From: Solwaraspora sp. WMMA2056
Lineage (GTDB): Bacteria > Actinomycetota > Actinomycetes > Mycobacteriales > Micromonosporaceae
Length of the DNA: 64,000 nucleotides
NCBI RefSeq assembly: GCF_030345095.1
Contig: NZ_CP128360.1
Coordinates: 2,790,001-2,854,000, forward strand
Reading direction: 5' to 3'
Below, one piece after another: positions 18,044 through 27,063 of the stretch. The stretch's first letter is position 1. Every line of letters begins with the position of its first letter. Under the pieces are notes generated by a model. The model was not told the origin of the DNA, made no database searches, and saw only the letters and a program-made list of their open reading frames with translations. The position numbers were made by a program, and so were the translations under genes.

Positions 18044-20248
18044 TCAGAGATCGAGCACCAGCCGCTGCGAGCTGCACCGCCCGACGCAGATCATCATGCT
18101 GCGGCCGGCGGCCCGCTCGTCGGCGGTGAGCAGCGAGTCGCGGTGTTCCGGCGTACCGGCCAGCACCCGCGTCTCACACGCGCCGCAGTACCCCTTCTCG
18201 CAGTCGTAGGTCAGCCCGGGTACCGCCTCGCGTAGCACCTCGATCATCCGTTTGTCCTTCGGCACCCGCAGGGTGACGCCGGTGCGGGCCAGGTGCACGT
18301 CGAACTCGGTGTTGGCTGCCGGGTCGAACGGCACCTCCAGGTCGTCGCCGGCGGCGAAGCGTTCCACGTGCAGCTGCCCGCTCCGGCCGGCGTCGGCGCA
18401 CACCCGCTCCACGGCGTTGATCATCGCGCCGGGTCCGCAGCAGTAGATGGCGGTGCCGTCGTTGACGCCGCCGATCAGCGCGGCCAGGTCGGGCAGTCCG
18501 GCCTCGTCCTGCGGGAGCAGGGCGGCCCGGTCACCGGCGAGGGCGGCCAGTTCGTCGGCGAAGGCCATCGAGGCGCGACTGCGGCCGCCGTAGACGACCT
18601 GGTACGGCGTACCGCGCCGGACGGCCTCGCGGACCATGGCCAGGATCGGGGTGATCCCGATGCCGCCGGCCAGGAAAAGGTACGCGGGGGCGTCGACCAG
18701 CGGGAAGTGGTTACGTGGTCCCCGTACGGTCAGGGTCGCGCCGGTGGCCGCGACGGTGTGCAGCTCGACGGAGCCGCCCCGGCCGGCGGTCTCGCGCAGC
18801 ACGCCGATGCGGTAGTGCCCGGTTTCGGCCGGGTCACCGCAGAGCGAGTACTGCCGGAGTCGACCGGAGGGCAGCCGTACCTCCAGATGGGCGCCGGGTG
18901 CCCAGGCCGGCAGCGGTGCGCCGTCGGCGGCGGCCAGCCGTACCTCCAGCACCTCGTCGGCGGCCCGGGTGACCGCCTGGACGACCAGTTCCCGGTCCCC
19001 ACCTGGGCGGCTCGCCACCGGGATACCCCCGGTCGCCGCGTCGGCGGCGCGGCGGCCGGGGGTGAACACGGCCGGGATGGCGTCCCAGCCGGTCTGGTTC
19101 CCCTTGGTGGGGTAGCCGACGAGACCGTCGGTGACAACCTGGTAGTCCGGCAGCCGGGTCAGCACCTGGGTGATCATTTCGCGGAACATCAGCCGGGCCA
19201 GGTGCGCGCCGGCGCAGCGGTGGCTGCCGATGCCGAAGCTGAGGTGACGGGTGGCGTCACGGTCGAGGCGGACCTGTTCGGGCTCGGGGAAGACCGCCGG
19301 GTCGTGGTTGGCGGCGACCCAGGGAATCAGGATCCGCTCGCCGGCGCTGACCGGGCAGCCGCCGACCTCGGCATCGGCGCGGGCCGTGCGGGCCATCGAC
19401 TGCGACGGGGCGAAGACCCGCAGGAACTCCTCGGTGGCGCTGTCGAGCAGGTCCGGGGTGTCGATGAGCCGCTGGCGCTGCTCGGGGTGACGGCTCAGGT
19501 GCACCAGGGTGGATCCGGTCAGCGACGTGGTGGTGTCGACGCCGCCGGCGACCAGCAGCCCGATCACCGAGACGAGTTCGTCGACGCTGAACAGTTCACC
19601 GTCGGCGCGGCGCTGGGCCGCGAGGTAGCTGACCGCGTCGTCGGCGGGTTCGGCGCGCCGGTCGCGGATCAGGTCCCGAATGCGTTCGTCCAGGTACGCC
19701 AGCCCCTGTGCGCCCCGGATGGCGCGGTCGCTGCCGGGCAGGGCGGCGAAGATGTCGTGGATCGGCTTGGCCAGCTTGGCCCAGTCCGACTCCGGGAAGC
19801 CGAGCCAGTCCAGGGTGACGGCGGCCGGCAGCGGGTTGGTCAGGTCGCGGACGAAGTCGACGGAGCCTTCGGTGATGAAGGCGTCGACGACGCGGGTGGT
19901 GTGCCGGGCGATCATCGGGGCGAGTTTCGCCACCGCGTCCTGGGTGAGCAGCGGGTTGATCAGGTCCCGGTAGCCGGTGGCGGCCGGCGGGTCCAGCTCG
20001 ATCGGGTACTGCTCCAGGCCGGGTCCGCGCGGGATGACGATGGCGGTGCCGTCGCCGCCGGCGGTGGCCCTGGCGGAAGAGAAGGTGTCGTCGTCGCGGG
20101 CGACGCGGACCACGTCGGCGTACCGGGTGGTGTAGACGAAGCCGCCGTGCGCGGCGGTCCGCCCGACCGGACATTTTTCCCGGTACGTCCGGTAGTACCC
20201 GACCGGGTCGGCGTTGCACGTGGCGGAGTGGTGGTCGAAGTCAGTCAT
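18044..20248 (-). CDS. self-sufficient cytochrome P450 (heme - reductase - 2Fe-2S ferredoxin fusion)
   Basis: 734 residues in the CYP116B/P450-RhF layout. The P450 domain (about 1-400) has I-helix AGGVDTTTS, EEFLR, and heme loop FGIGSHRCAGAHLAR with Cys345. A phthalate-dioxygenase-reductase-like domain follows (about 415-640; RQYSLCGDP flavin motif, FLAGGIGITPI, CCGP nucleotide motifs). The C terminus is a plant-type ferredoxin (CEKGYCGACETRV and a later C). Electrons pass from NAD(P)H through FMN and 2Fe-2S to heme in one chain, so no partner is required. It is read from a promoter whose -35 box lies in an IclR-like operator. Substrate unknown. Confidence 0.95.
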   Translation of the reverse strand: MTDFDHHSATCNADPVGYYRTYREKCPVGRTAAHGGFVYTTRYADVVRVARDDDTFSSARATAGGDGTAIVIPRGPGLEQYPIELDPPAATGYRDLINPLLTQDAVAKLAPMIARHTTRVVDAFITEGSVDFVRDLTNPLPAAVTLDWLGFPESDWAKLAKPIHDIFAALPGSDRAIRGAQGLAYLDERIRDLIRDRRAEPADDAVSYLAAQRRADGELFSVDELVSVIGLLVAGGVDTTTSLTGSTLVHLSRHPEQRQRLIDTPDLLDSATEEFLRVFAPSQSMARTARADAEVGGCPVSAGERILIPWVAANHDPAVFPEPEQVRLDRDATRHLSFGIGSHRCAGAHLARLMFREMITQVLTRLPDYQVVTDGLVGYPTKGNQTGWDAIPAVFTPGRRAADAATGGIPVASRPGGDRELVVQAVTRAADEVLEVRLAAADGAPLPAWAPGAHLEVRLPSGRLRQYSLCGDPAETGHYRIGVLRETAGRGGSVELHTVAATGATLTVRGPRNHFPLVDAPAYLFLAGGIGITPILAMVREAVRRGTPYQVVYGGRSRASMAFADELAALAGDRAALLPQDEAGLPDLAALIGGVNDGTAIYCCGPGAMINAVERVCADAGRSGQLHVERFAAGDDLEVPFDPAANTEFDVHLARTGVTLRVPKDKRMIEVLREAVPGLTYDCEKGYCGACETRVLAGTPEHRDSLLTADERAAGRSMMICVGRCSSQRLVLDL

Positions 20249-20319
20249 GGCGCACGAGCTCCACGGATGCTGGCTACCGCGCGGTGTTTCCCAGCCGCGC
20301 CACTGGGTGTCTGTCGCCG

Positions 20320-20348
20320 AGAGTAATCGTGTTCACATTACGAGACAA
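20320..20348 (-). promoter_or_regulatory. P450 promoter
   Basis: On the minus strand, TTGTCT (20348-20343), 17 bases, TACTCT (20325-20320). The -35 box is part of the operator at 20340-20356, which predicts repression by a bound regulator. Confidence 0.55.
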
Positions 20349-20356
20349 CGTTTCAC
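20340..20356. promoter_or_regulatory. IclR-like operator dyad, site 3 (P450)
   Basis: ACGAGA-CAACG-TTTCAC matches 9 of 12 dyad positions. A further GAGAC (20360-20364) lies a few bases away and could be an extra half-site. Confidence 0.55.
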
Positions 20357-20408
20357 CTTGAGACACTGTAACTCGCCTGCCTGTCGTGCCAGGGTCTCCG
20401 CGTTGCCT

Positions 20409-20488
20409 CATGATCGCGACGATCTTGCGCTTATCGACCGGGAAATCGGACAAAAGCTCTCGATAACTGCAAGATCGTCGCGATCATG
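20409..20488. repeat. 80-bp palindromic intergenic element (copy 1)
   Basis: CATGATCGCGACGATCTTGC (20409-20428) is repeated as its exact reverse complement at 20469-20488, and the pairing extends inward through TTATCGA. A similar element occurs at 35407. It ends next to the stop codon of the alcohol dehydrogenase. It could be a REP/MITE-like repeat that also acts as a terminator. Confidence 0.75.
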
Positions 20489-20493
20489 GAGGG

Positions 20494-21576
20494 TCAGAAG
20501 GTGAGGACGGCCTTGCCGACCGTACCGCTGCGGACCGCCGCCACGGCCTCGTTGATCTGCGTGAACGGGAAGTAGCTGAGCAGCTTGTCGACCGGGAACC
20601 GCCCAGCGGTGTGCAGGTCCAGCAGTTTCGGCAGGAACACCTGGGGCAGGCTGGCGCCACCGATGATCCCGGTGACGCTGCGTCCGTTGAGGATGCTGCG
20701 CCAGTCGAAACTCATCTGTTCGCTGGGGCCGACCCCGACGATCCCGCACCGGCCCAGCGGACCCAGGGCCTCCACGGCGGTGCGGGCCACCTCTTCGCGG
20801 CCGGTGGCGTCGATGGCGAAGTCGAAGCCGTGCGGTGCGATCGCGGCCAGCAGCTCCTTGGTGTCGCCGGAGCGCGAGTCGACGCCGTGGGTGGCGCCGA
20901 GCAGCCGGGCGGTGTCCAGCTTGTCGGCGTTGACGTCGACGGCGGCGATCGTCGAGCAGCCGGCGACCTTGGCGGCCAGGATCGCCGCGACACCGACCGC
21001 GCCCGCGCCGAACACGGCGATCGTCGACCCCACCGGTGGCCGGAGCACGTTGAGCACCGCGCCCGCGCCGGTGCCGAACCCGCAGCCGAACGGTCCGACC
21101 AGGCGCAGGTCGATCTCCTTGCTGATCGGCACCACCGCGCGGGCGGGGGCGACGACGTGACTGGCGAACGCCGACTGACCGAGGAAGTGCCCGTTGACCG
21201 GTTCGCCGTCGCGCGACAGCGCGCTGCTGCCGTCGGGTCGGCGGCCGGTGAAGTTGACCGCGTCGAAGCTGCGGCAGTAGGCCGGGCTGCCGGTCAGGCA
21301 GAGCGAGCAGGTGCCGCACGAGGTGAAGCTCATCGCGACGTGGTCGCCGACCGAGATTCCGGTGACCCGTTCGCCGACCTGTTCGACCACGCCCGCGCCC
21401 TCATGGCCGAGTACGGCGGGGGTGGGGAAGAAGGTGGCGAACTCCAGGTCGGTGCCGCAGATGCCGACGCTGTGCACCCGGACCAGCACCTCGTCCGGAC
21501 GGGGCCCGGCCAGTTCGACCTCCTCGAGGGCGAACGGACCCCCCGCGTTGTTCACAACCGCCGCCGTGATGCGCAC
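20494..21576 (-). CDS. zinc-dependent alcohol dehydrogenase (medium chain)
   Basis: 360-residue MDR alcohol dehydrogenase. Catalytic zinc ligands appear in VGICGTDLEF (Cys) and LGHEGAGVVE (His, Glu). The structural-zinc lobe is SCGTCSLCLTGSPAYC, and the NAD motif is FGAGAVGVAA. It resembles the aryl-alcohol dehydrogenase group. The GTG start at 21576 has GGGGAGG close upstream; a longer upstream extension in frame overlaps the divergent gene and is rejected. It is divergent from an aldehyde dehydrogenase, and the pair would oxidise an alcohol to an acid. Confidence 0.92.
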   Translation of the reverse strand: MRITAAVVNNAGGPFALEEVELAGPRPDEVLVRVHSVGICGTDLEFATFFPTPAVLGHEGAGVVEQVGERVTGISVGDHVAMSFTSCGTCSLCLTGSPAYCRSFDAVNFTGRRPDGSSALSRDGEPVNGHFLGQSAFASHVVAPARAVVPISKEIDLRLVGPFGCGFGTGAGAVLNVLRPPVGSTIAVFGAGAVGVAAILAAKVAGCSTIAAVDVNADKLDTARLLGATHGVDSRSGDTKELLAAIAPHGFDFAIDATGREEVARTAVEALGPLGRCGIVGVGPSEQMSFDWRSILNGRSVTGIIGGASLPQVFLPKLLDLHTAGRFPVDKLLSYFPFTQINEAVAAVRSGTVGKAVLTF

Positions 21577-21600
21577 ACGACCTCCCCGATGACTCACAAA

Positions 21601-21617
21601 GCGAGACTGCATCTTGA
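21601..21617. promoter_or_regulatory. IclR-like operator dyad, site 4 (divergent ADH/ALDH)
   Basis: GCGAGA-CTGCA-TCTTGA matches 10 of 12 dyad positions. TTGACA (21614-21619), the likely -35 of the aldehyde dehydrogenase gene, overlaps its right half. For the dehydrogenase on the other strand TTGACC-17-CAAGAT places the -10 in the same site. Confidence 0.6.
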
Positions 21618-21649
21618 CATGCGGAACATGAAGGGTCAAGGATTCCACC

Positions 21650-23119
21650 ATGGCTGACCTGGACATTCCCGCTGCCCGCCAGCTGATCGACGGTGCCTGG
21701 GAGGCGGCCGCCGACGGTGGCGAACTCCCTGTCCTCGACCCGGCGACCCGGGAGACGATCCAGCCGGTGGCCCGGGCCCGCGCCGCCGACGTGGACCGCG
21801 CCGTCGCCGCCGCCCGCCGGGCGGCCCCCGCCTGGGCGGCCACGTCGCCGAGCGAGCGGGGCGCGATGCTGCGCCGATGGGCCGACCTGATCGCCGCCCA
21901 TGTCGAGGACCTTGCCGTCCATGAGGCCCGTGACGTGGGCAAACCCCGCTCCGGCGGCCGGCTCAACATGTACATCGCGCACGGCATCGTCGACTACTTC
22001 GCCGGTGCCGCCGACAAGCTCACCGGCGTCACCCTGCCCACCCGTACCCCGGACTACTTCGGCTACACCCAGCCGGAGCCGTACGGGGTCTGTGCGGTGG
22101 TGATCCCGTGGAACGTGCCGGCGGTGCTGACCGCCGCGAACGTCGCCCCGGCCCTGGCCGCCGGCAACACGGTGGTGCTCAAGCCTTCGGAGATCGCACC
22201 GCTGGCCCCGTTCGCGCTGGCCGAGCTGGCCCGCCGGGCCGGCCTGCCGCCCGGGGTGCTCAACGTCGTCACCGGGCTCGGGCCCGAGGCGGGGGTCGCC
22301 CTGACCGGACACCCCGACATCGACCACATCAGCTTCGTCGGCTCCACGGTCACCGGCCGCGCGGTGATGCGGGCCGCCGCCGAGCACCTGGTGCCGGTCA
22401 AGCTCGAACTCGGTGGCAAGTCGCCGAACGTCGTCTTCGCCGACGCCGACCTCGACGCCGCGGTGCCGGCGATCGTCGCGTCGATCACCGAGAACGCCGG
22501 GCAGAACTGCTACGCGGGTTCCCGCCTGGTGGTACAGGAGTCGATCCGCGCCGAGGTGGTCGAGCGGATCGCCGCCGCGATGGCGCAGGTCCGGGTCGGC
22601 TCCTGGGACCAGGACCTGGACATGGGTCCGCTGGTCAGCCAGGCTCAGTACGAGCGGGTCCGGGACTTTCTGGCCGAGGCCCCGGCGGCCGGGGCACGCC
22701 TGGTCACCGGCGGGGCGTCGGCGGCGTCCGGGTCCGGCGACGGCTGGTACGTCGCCCCGACGGTCTTCGACGGCGTCGACTCGACGATGCGGCTGGCCCG
22801 TGAGGAGGTCTTCGGCCCGGTGCTGGCCGTCCAGGGCTTCCGGACCACCGAGGAGGCGGTGTCGATCATGAACGGCACCGACTTCGGCCTGCTGAGCTGC
22901 ATCTGGACCTCGGACGTGTCCCGCGCCCTGCGGGTCGCCGGGCAGGCCCGCAGCGGCCAGGTGACGGTCAACCAGTTCCACGACGCCGGGGTGATCGGTT
23001 TCCCGTTCAACATGCAGAAGGAGAGCGGGTTCAGCCGGGGTGGCGGGTACGCGGCGCTGCGCGAGTACACCCAGGAGAAGGCCGTCGCGGTCCGGCTGCT
23101 CGATCGACCGCCGACGTGA
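21650..23119 (+). CDS. NAD(P)-dependent aldehyde dehydrogenase
   Basis: 489-residue ALDH superfamily enzyme of usual length. Visible are VIPWNVPAVL (cofactor loop), KPSEIAPL, LELGGKSPNVVFADAD with the general-base Glu, and the catalytic Cys in ENAGQNCYAGSRL (about residue 287). It would oxidise an aromatic or semialdehyde intermediate to the acid. It starts with ATG at 21650, follows the operator at 21601, and its stop overlaps the PucR gene (GTGA). Confidence 0.94.
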   Translation: MADLDIPAARQLIDGAWEAAADGGELPVLDPATRETIQPVARARAADVDRAVAAARRAAPAWAATSPSERGAMLRRWADLIAAHVEDLAVHEARDVGKPRSGGRLNMYIAHGIVDYFAGAADKLTGVTLPTRTPDYFGYTQPEPYGVCAVVIPWNVPAVLTAANVAPALAAGNTVVLKPSEIAPLAPFALAELARRAGLPPGVLNVVTGLGPEAGVALTGHPDIDHISFVGSTVTGRAVMRAAAEHLVPVKLELGGKSPNVVFADADLDAAVPAIVASITENAGQNCYAGSRLVVQESIRAEVVERIAAAMAQVRVGSWDQDLDMGPLVSQAQYERVRDFLAEAPAAGARLVTGGASAASGSGDGWYVAPTVFDGVDSTMRLAREEVFGPVLAVQGFRTTEEAVSIMNGTDFGLLSCIWTSDVSRALRVAGQARSGQVTVNQFHDAGVIGFPFNMQKESGFSRGGGYAALREYTQEKAVAVRLLDRPPT

Positions 23120-24375
23120 CCGGCCCGGCCGAACGCCCGGTACCGGCGCGGCCACGGCTGTCGGTGGCGGCCGAGCCGGACCCGGAGCAGTTCGCCCAGT
23201 GGCTGACCGATCTGGCGTTCGGCGGTGCCGGCTGGCCGGTGCTGCTGGCCCGGGTGGCCGAGGTCACCGGCACCGGCGTACGCCTGGTCGGCCCGGCTGG
23301 TGACCTGCTGGCCGACAGCGGCGACAGCGGCCGGGACGACGGTGCCGGGGGAGCGGGCGGCGGGGTCGACCGCCGCCGGGGCGGTTGGTCCGGGGCGCGG
23401 GTGGCGGACCCCGACCTGCTCGGTGCCGAGCGGGTGCGGTGCACCGACGGCTGGCTCGGCCGGGCGGTACCGGTCGGGACCGGCAGCCGGCGACTCGGCG
23501 TACTGCTGCTGGCCGAGCCGGTCGACGGACGCCAGCTCGACTACGGCCGGGCCGCGGTCACCGCGCTGTTGATCGAGGCGGTACGCCGTGAGCCGCCGCA
23601 ACCGCCCGTACCGGTCGGTGCCGATGCGGTGCTGCGGGCGTTGCGTGACGGCCCCGGCGCGGGGGCCGTGGCCGGGCCCGAGGAGCTGTTGCGGGCCGCC
23701 GCCGCGTACGGCTGGCGGTTGGACCAGCCGCACGCGGCGGTCGCCCTGGGCTACACGGGTGCCCAGCGACGGCGGTGGGCCTCGGCGTTGACCTGGCTGG
23801 ACCGGCCGGTGCTGATCGAGGACGGGTACGGCTGGACGCTGTTGCACGACGACCCGCAGCGGGAGGTCGCCCGGTTGCGCCGCCGGCTGGAGCAGATCGT
23901 CGGTGCCGGACAGGTTCTGGTCGCCTGCGGTCGCGCGGTCGCCGATCCGGGTCGGACGCCGGAGTCGTTCCGCGACGCGCGGCTGCTGCTGGGGCTGCTG
24001 CTGCGTCATCCGGCCGGTCCGCCGGGGCTGTCGCCTGGTGGGCCGGCCGGTGAGTTGCCGTTCGACCGGGCCGGGCTGGCCCAGTTGCTGCTGGCGGTCC
24101 CGGACGAGCGGCTGCACTGGTACGTGGACCGCCACCTCGGGCCGATCGCCGGCCGTGACGATCTGCTGCGCACCCTGGACCACTGGTTGGCCAGTGGGGG
24201 CAGCAGGCAAGCTGTGAGTGAGCAACTGCATCTGCACCGTAACTCGGTGGGCTACCGGGTCGGGTTGATCAAGCGGCTGCTGGGGGTGGATCCGCTGGAT
24301 CCGTCGACGGCTGCCGTGCTGCGTACCGCGCTGGTCGCGCGGGAGCTGCTGATCATCGCGGCCGATGCCGGATAA
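23116..24375 (+). CDS. PucR-family transcriptional regulator
   Basis: 419 residues. The C-terminal PucR helix-turn-helix is clear (AVSEQLHLHRNSVGYRVGLI, about residues 370-390). The N-terminal two thirds is a GAF/DNA-binding-regulator type sensor segment with Gly/Pro-rich linkers. Members control purine, amino acid and aromatic catabolism. It is translationally coupled to the aldehyde dehydrogenase and may respond to a pathway intermediate. Confidence 0.88.
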   Translation: MTGPAERPVPARPRLSVAAEPDPEQFAQWLTDLAFGGAGWPVLLARVAEVTGTGVRLVGPAGDLLADSGDSGRDDGAGGAGGGVDRRRGGWSGARVADPDLLGAERVRCTDGWLGRAVPVGTGSRRLGVLLLAEPVDGRQLDYGRAAVTALLIEAVRREPPQPPVPVGADAVLRALRDGPGAGAVAGPEELLRAAAAYGWRLDQPHAAVALGYTGAQRRRWASALTWLDRPVLIEDGYGWTLLHDDPQREVARLRRRLEQIVGAGQVLVACGRAVADPGRTPESFRDARLLLGLLLRHPAGPPGLSPGGPAGELPFDRAGLAQLLLAVPDERLHWYVDRHLGPIAGRDDLLRTLDHWLASGGSRQAVSEQLHLHRNSVGYRVGLIKRLLGVDPLDPSTAAVLRTALVARELLIIAADAG

Positions 24376-24461
24376 CCGCAGGTCGATCGCGATCTTGGCG
24401 GCTGCTGGCGGCCCGCGGATCACAGGCACGTTACGTCGCTGAGCCAGTTTCGGTCGAGGCG

Positions 24462-24490
24462 TTGACAGGCCGCCGGCCCGCAGGCAAAGT
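24462..24490 (+). promoter_or_regulatory. promoter of the reductase/nucleoside-type importer operon
   Basis: TTGACA (24462-24467), 17 bases, CAAAGT (24485-24490). The direct repeat ACGTCGCT(g/a)AGC (24434-24445 and 24491-24502) flanks it. The region 24376-24557 otherwise holds the operator at 24518 and no gene. Confidence 0.5.
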
Positions 24491-24517
24491 ACGTCGCTAA
24501 GCAACCTGCATCACAAT

Positions 24518-24534
24518 GCAAGACGGCATATCGT
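24518..24534. promoter_or_regulatory. IclR-like operator dyad, site 5 (importer operon 2)
   Basis: GCAAGA-CGGCA-TATCGT matches 9 of 12 dyad positions. It lies about 20 bases downstream of the expected transcription start, a roadblock position for a repressor. Confidence 0.5.
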
Positions 24535-24557
24535 TTGGTAGACAGCGGAGGGGCACC

Positions 24558-25586
24558 GTGCGAGCGATGGTTCAGACCGGTTTCGGGGGGCCCGAGGTCG
24601 TGCGCCTGCACGACCTGGCCGAGCCCGTCGCCGGCCCGACCGACGCCGTCGTCGCCGTCGACACCGCCGCACTCAACCGGCTCGACCTGCTGCAGCGGCG
24701 TGGCCCCGGGCTGCTGCCCGGGTTCGCGCTGCCGCACATCGCCGGCATGGACCTCGCCGGCCGGGTGGTCGCCACCGGAGCGGCCGTGACCAGCCTGCGG
24801 GTCGGCGACCGGGTCGTCGTCGACCCCACCACCGGCTGCGGACGCTGCACCGACTGCGTCAGCGGCAACCCGGGCTACTGCGCCACCGTCGCGGTCATCG
24901 GCGGCAACCGCCCCGGCGGCTTCGCCGAGTACGTCGCCGTACCGGCCGCGCTGGCCCACCGGGTGCCCGACCACGTCGCCCTCGCCGACGCCGCCGCGCT
25001 GCCCACCGCCTGGGCGGTCGCCTTCAACGCCCTGCACCGCGTCGGTCAGCTGCGCTCCGGCGAGACGGTGCTGATCCCGGCGGCCACCAGCGCGGTCAGC
25101 ATGGCCGCCATCCAGCTCGCCCGCCAGGCCGGTGCCCGGGTCGTCGCGATCGCCCGGACCGAGGCCAAGCGTGCTGCCGCCGCCGACCTCGGGGCCGACG
25201 TCGTGCTCGACCTCGACGACCGGACGGCCGCCGCCGTCGCCGCGCACACCGACGGCCACGGCGTCGACCTGGTCGTCGACCACGTCGGCGCGGCCACCTG
25301 GGAACTCTCGCTGGCCAGCCTGCGTACCGAGGGGCGGCTGGTCCTGCTCGGCAACACCAGCGGCGACCAGGTCAGCCTGTCACTGGCCAACGTCTACCAC
25401 CGGGGCCTGCGGCTGCTCGGCGCCGGTGCCTACACCCCGGCCGACTTCGCCGCCATGCTCGCCGCCTTCTTCGCCGGTGGCATGCGGGTGGTCCGGGCCG
25501 CCGAATACCCCCTCGCCGACCTCGCCGAGGCGTACGCCCGGCAGGAGTCCGGTGACCTCGTCGGCAAGATCCTGATCCGGCCATGA
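24558..25586 (+). CDS. medium-chain reductase / quinone oxidoreductase-like
   Basis: 342-residue MDR protein, GTG at 24558 behind GGAGGGG. The structural-zinc lobe is kept (GCGRCTDCVSGNPGYC), but the catalytic-zinc ligands are not: the usual Cys and the GHE position read ALNRLD and GMDLAG. It therefore probably reduces C=C or quinone bonds with NADPH rather than oxidising alcohols. It is the first gene of a six-gene operon with an amidohydrolase and an importer, overlapping the next gene by ATGA. Confidence 0.87.
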   Translation: MRAMVQTGFGGPEVVRLHDLAEPVAGPTDAVVAVDTAALNRLDLLQRRGPGLLPGFALPHIAGMDLAGRVVATGAAVTSLRVGDRVVVDPTTGCGRCTDCVSGNPGYCATVAVIGGNRPGGFAEYVAVPAALAHRVPDHVALADAAALPTAWAVAFNALHRVGQLRSGETVLIPAATSAVSMAAIQLARQAGARVVAIARTEAKRAAAADLGADVVLDLDDRTAAAVAAHTDGHGVDLVVDHVGAATWELSLASLRTEGRLVLLGNTSGDQVSLSLANVYHRGLRLLGAGAYTPADFAAMLAAFFAGGMRVVRAAEYPLADLAEAYARQESGDLVGKILIRP

Positions 25587-27052
25587 CCACGCCACCGAAC
25601 CCCGCCCCGGCCGTCGACGGTGCCACCGGCACCGCCGACCTGCTGATCGTCGACGCCGACATCGTCACCATGGCCCCCGGCCGGGAGGTGGTCACCGGCG
25701 CAGCGATCGCCGTCGTCGACGGCCGGATCGCCGACATCGGCCCCACCGGCGCCCTGCGGGTCGCGTACCCGCACGCCCCGGAACTCGACGCCGCCGGCTG
25801 CCTGGTCGTCCCCGGCCTGATCGACGCCCACCAGCACACCACCGCCGACCCGCTGATCCGCAGCAGCATCCCCGACCACGTCCCCGCGCAGCAGGCCATC
25901 TTCGACTGGATCGTGCCGCTGCACGCCGCCGTCACCGGCGACGACGACGAACTGTCGGCGACCCTCACCGCCGTCGAGGCGCTCAGCTACGGCGTCACCA
26001 CCCTGCTGGAGCCGGGCACCGTCGGCCATCCGCTGCGGGTCGCCGCCGGCCTGCGTACCGCCGGCATCCGGGCCCGGGTCGGCGGCTGGGGCTGGGACGT
26101 CGCCGACGCCCCGTACGCGATGCCCGCCGCCGACACCCTCGCCGCCCAGGCCGAGACGGTCACCGCCCTGGCCGGCGACCGTCTGGTCACCGGGTGGGTC
26201 ACCCTGGTCGGCCACGACCTGGCCAGCGACGAGCTGTTCACCGGCGCCGCCGAGTTGGCCCATCGGCTCGACGTACCGATGACCTGGCACCTGTCGCCCA
26301 GCGCCGACGACCCGGCCGCGTACGCGGTGGCCGGTCGCCCCCGCCCGGTGCTGCACCTGCGCGACCTCGGCGTGCTCGGCCCCCGACTGTTGCTCGGCCA
26401 CGCCGTCTGGCTCGACGACGACGAAGTCGACGTGCTCGCCGCCAGCGGCGCCGCCGTCGCCTCCTGCCCCGGCGCCTACCTGCGGCTCGGGCAGGGCTTC
26501 ACCCGGGCCGGCCGACACACCGAACTGCTGCGCGCCGGTGGCCGGTTGGCGTTGGGCTGCGACTCGCACAACGCCGGCGACACCCCGGACGTGTGGCGTG
26601 CCGCCCGGCTCTTCGCCGGGCTGGAACGGGACCGGGGTGCGGCCGACCCGCTGCGCGCCGACGAGGTTTTCGCCCTGGCCACCATCGACGGCGCGGCCGC
26701 CGTCGGGCTCGGGCAGCTGACCGGCTCGATCGAAGTCGGCAAGGCCGCCGACCTGGTCGTGCTGGACACCCGCACCATCGCGTGGACCCCGCCCGGTGAC
26801 CTGGCCACCCAGCTCGTCTGGGGGGCGGCCAGTCACACCGTACGGGACGTACTGGTCGACGGCCGGCCGGTGATCCGGGACCGCCGGATCACCACCGTCG
26901 ACGTCGACGCCCTGCGTACCGAGGCCACGCGACGCCGCGCGGACCTGCTGCGTCGGGCCGGCATCGACATCCCGCATCGCTGGCCTGCCGTGCCGGCGAC
27001 CGAGTACCGCGCACACCGGACCGGCACGGCCGGCGTGACGCCCCCACAGTGA
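25583..27052 (+). CDS. amidohydrolase (guanine deaminase / chlorohydrolase-like)
   Basis: 489-residue amidohydrolase of the SsnA/AtzB/guanine-deaminase type. The mononuclear metal site is complete: HxH in GLIDAHQHTT (about residue 92), His in TWHLSPS, His in LLGHAVWLD, and Asp in LGCDSHNAGD. Such enzymes remove amino or other groups from purines, triazines and related rings. It directly precedes a BMP-type importer, so the imported compound is a likely substrate. Confidence 0.9.
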   Translation: MTTPPNPAPAVDGATGTADLLIVDADIVTMAPGREVVTGAAIAVVDGRIADIGPTGALRVAYPHAPELDAAGCLVVPGLIDAHQHTTADPLIRSSIPDHVPAQQAIFDWIVPLHAAVTGDDDELSATLTAVEALSYGVTTLLEPGTVGHPLRVAAGLRTAGIRARVGGWGWDVADAPYAMPAADTLAAQAETVTALAGDRLVTGWVTLVGHDLASDELFTGAAELAHRLDVPMTWHLSPSADDPAAYAVAGRPRPVLHLRDLGVLGPRLLLGHAVWLDDDEVDVLAASGAAVASCPGAYLRLGQGFTRAGRHTELLRAGGRLALGCDSHNAGDTPDVWRAARLFAGLERDRGAADPLRADEVFALATIDGAAAVGLGQLTGSIEVGKAADLVVLDTRTIAWTPPGDLATQLVWGAASHTVRDVLVDGRPVIRDRRITTVDVDALRTEATRRRADLLRRAGIDIPHRWPAVPATEYRAHRTGTAGVTPPQ

Positions 27053-27063
27053 GAGGAACCGCA

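Noticed and set aside
20611-21657. Plus-strand frame across the alcohol dehydrogenase
   Set aside because: Antisense to a full MDR dehydrogenase; no ribosome site or recognisable domain.
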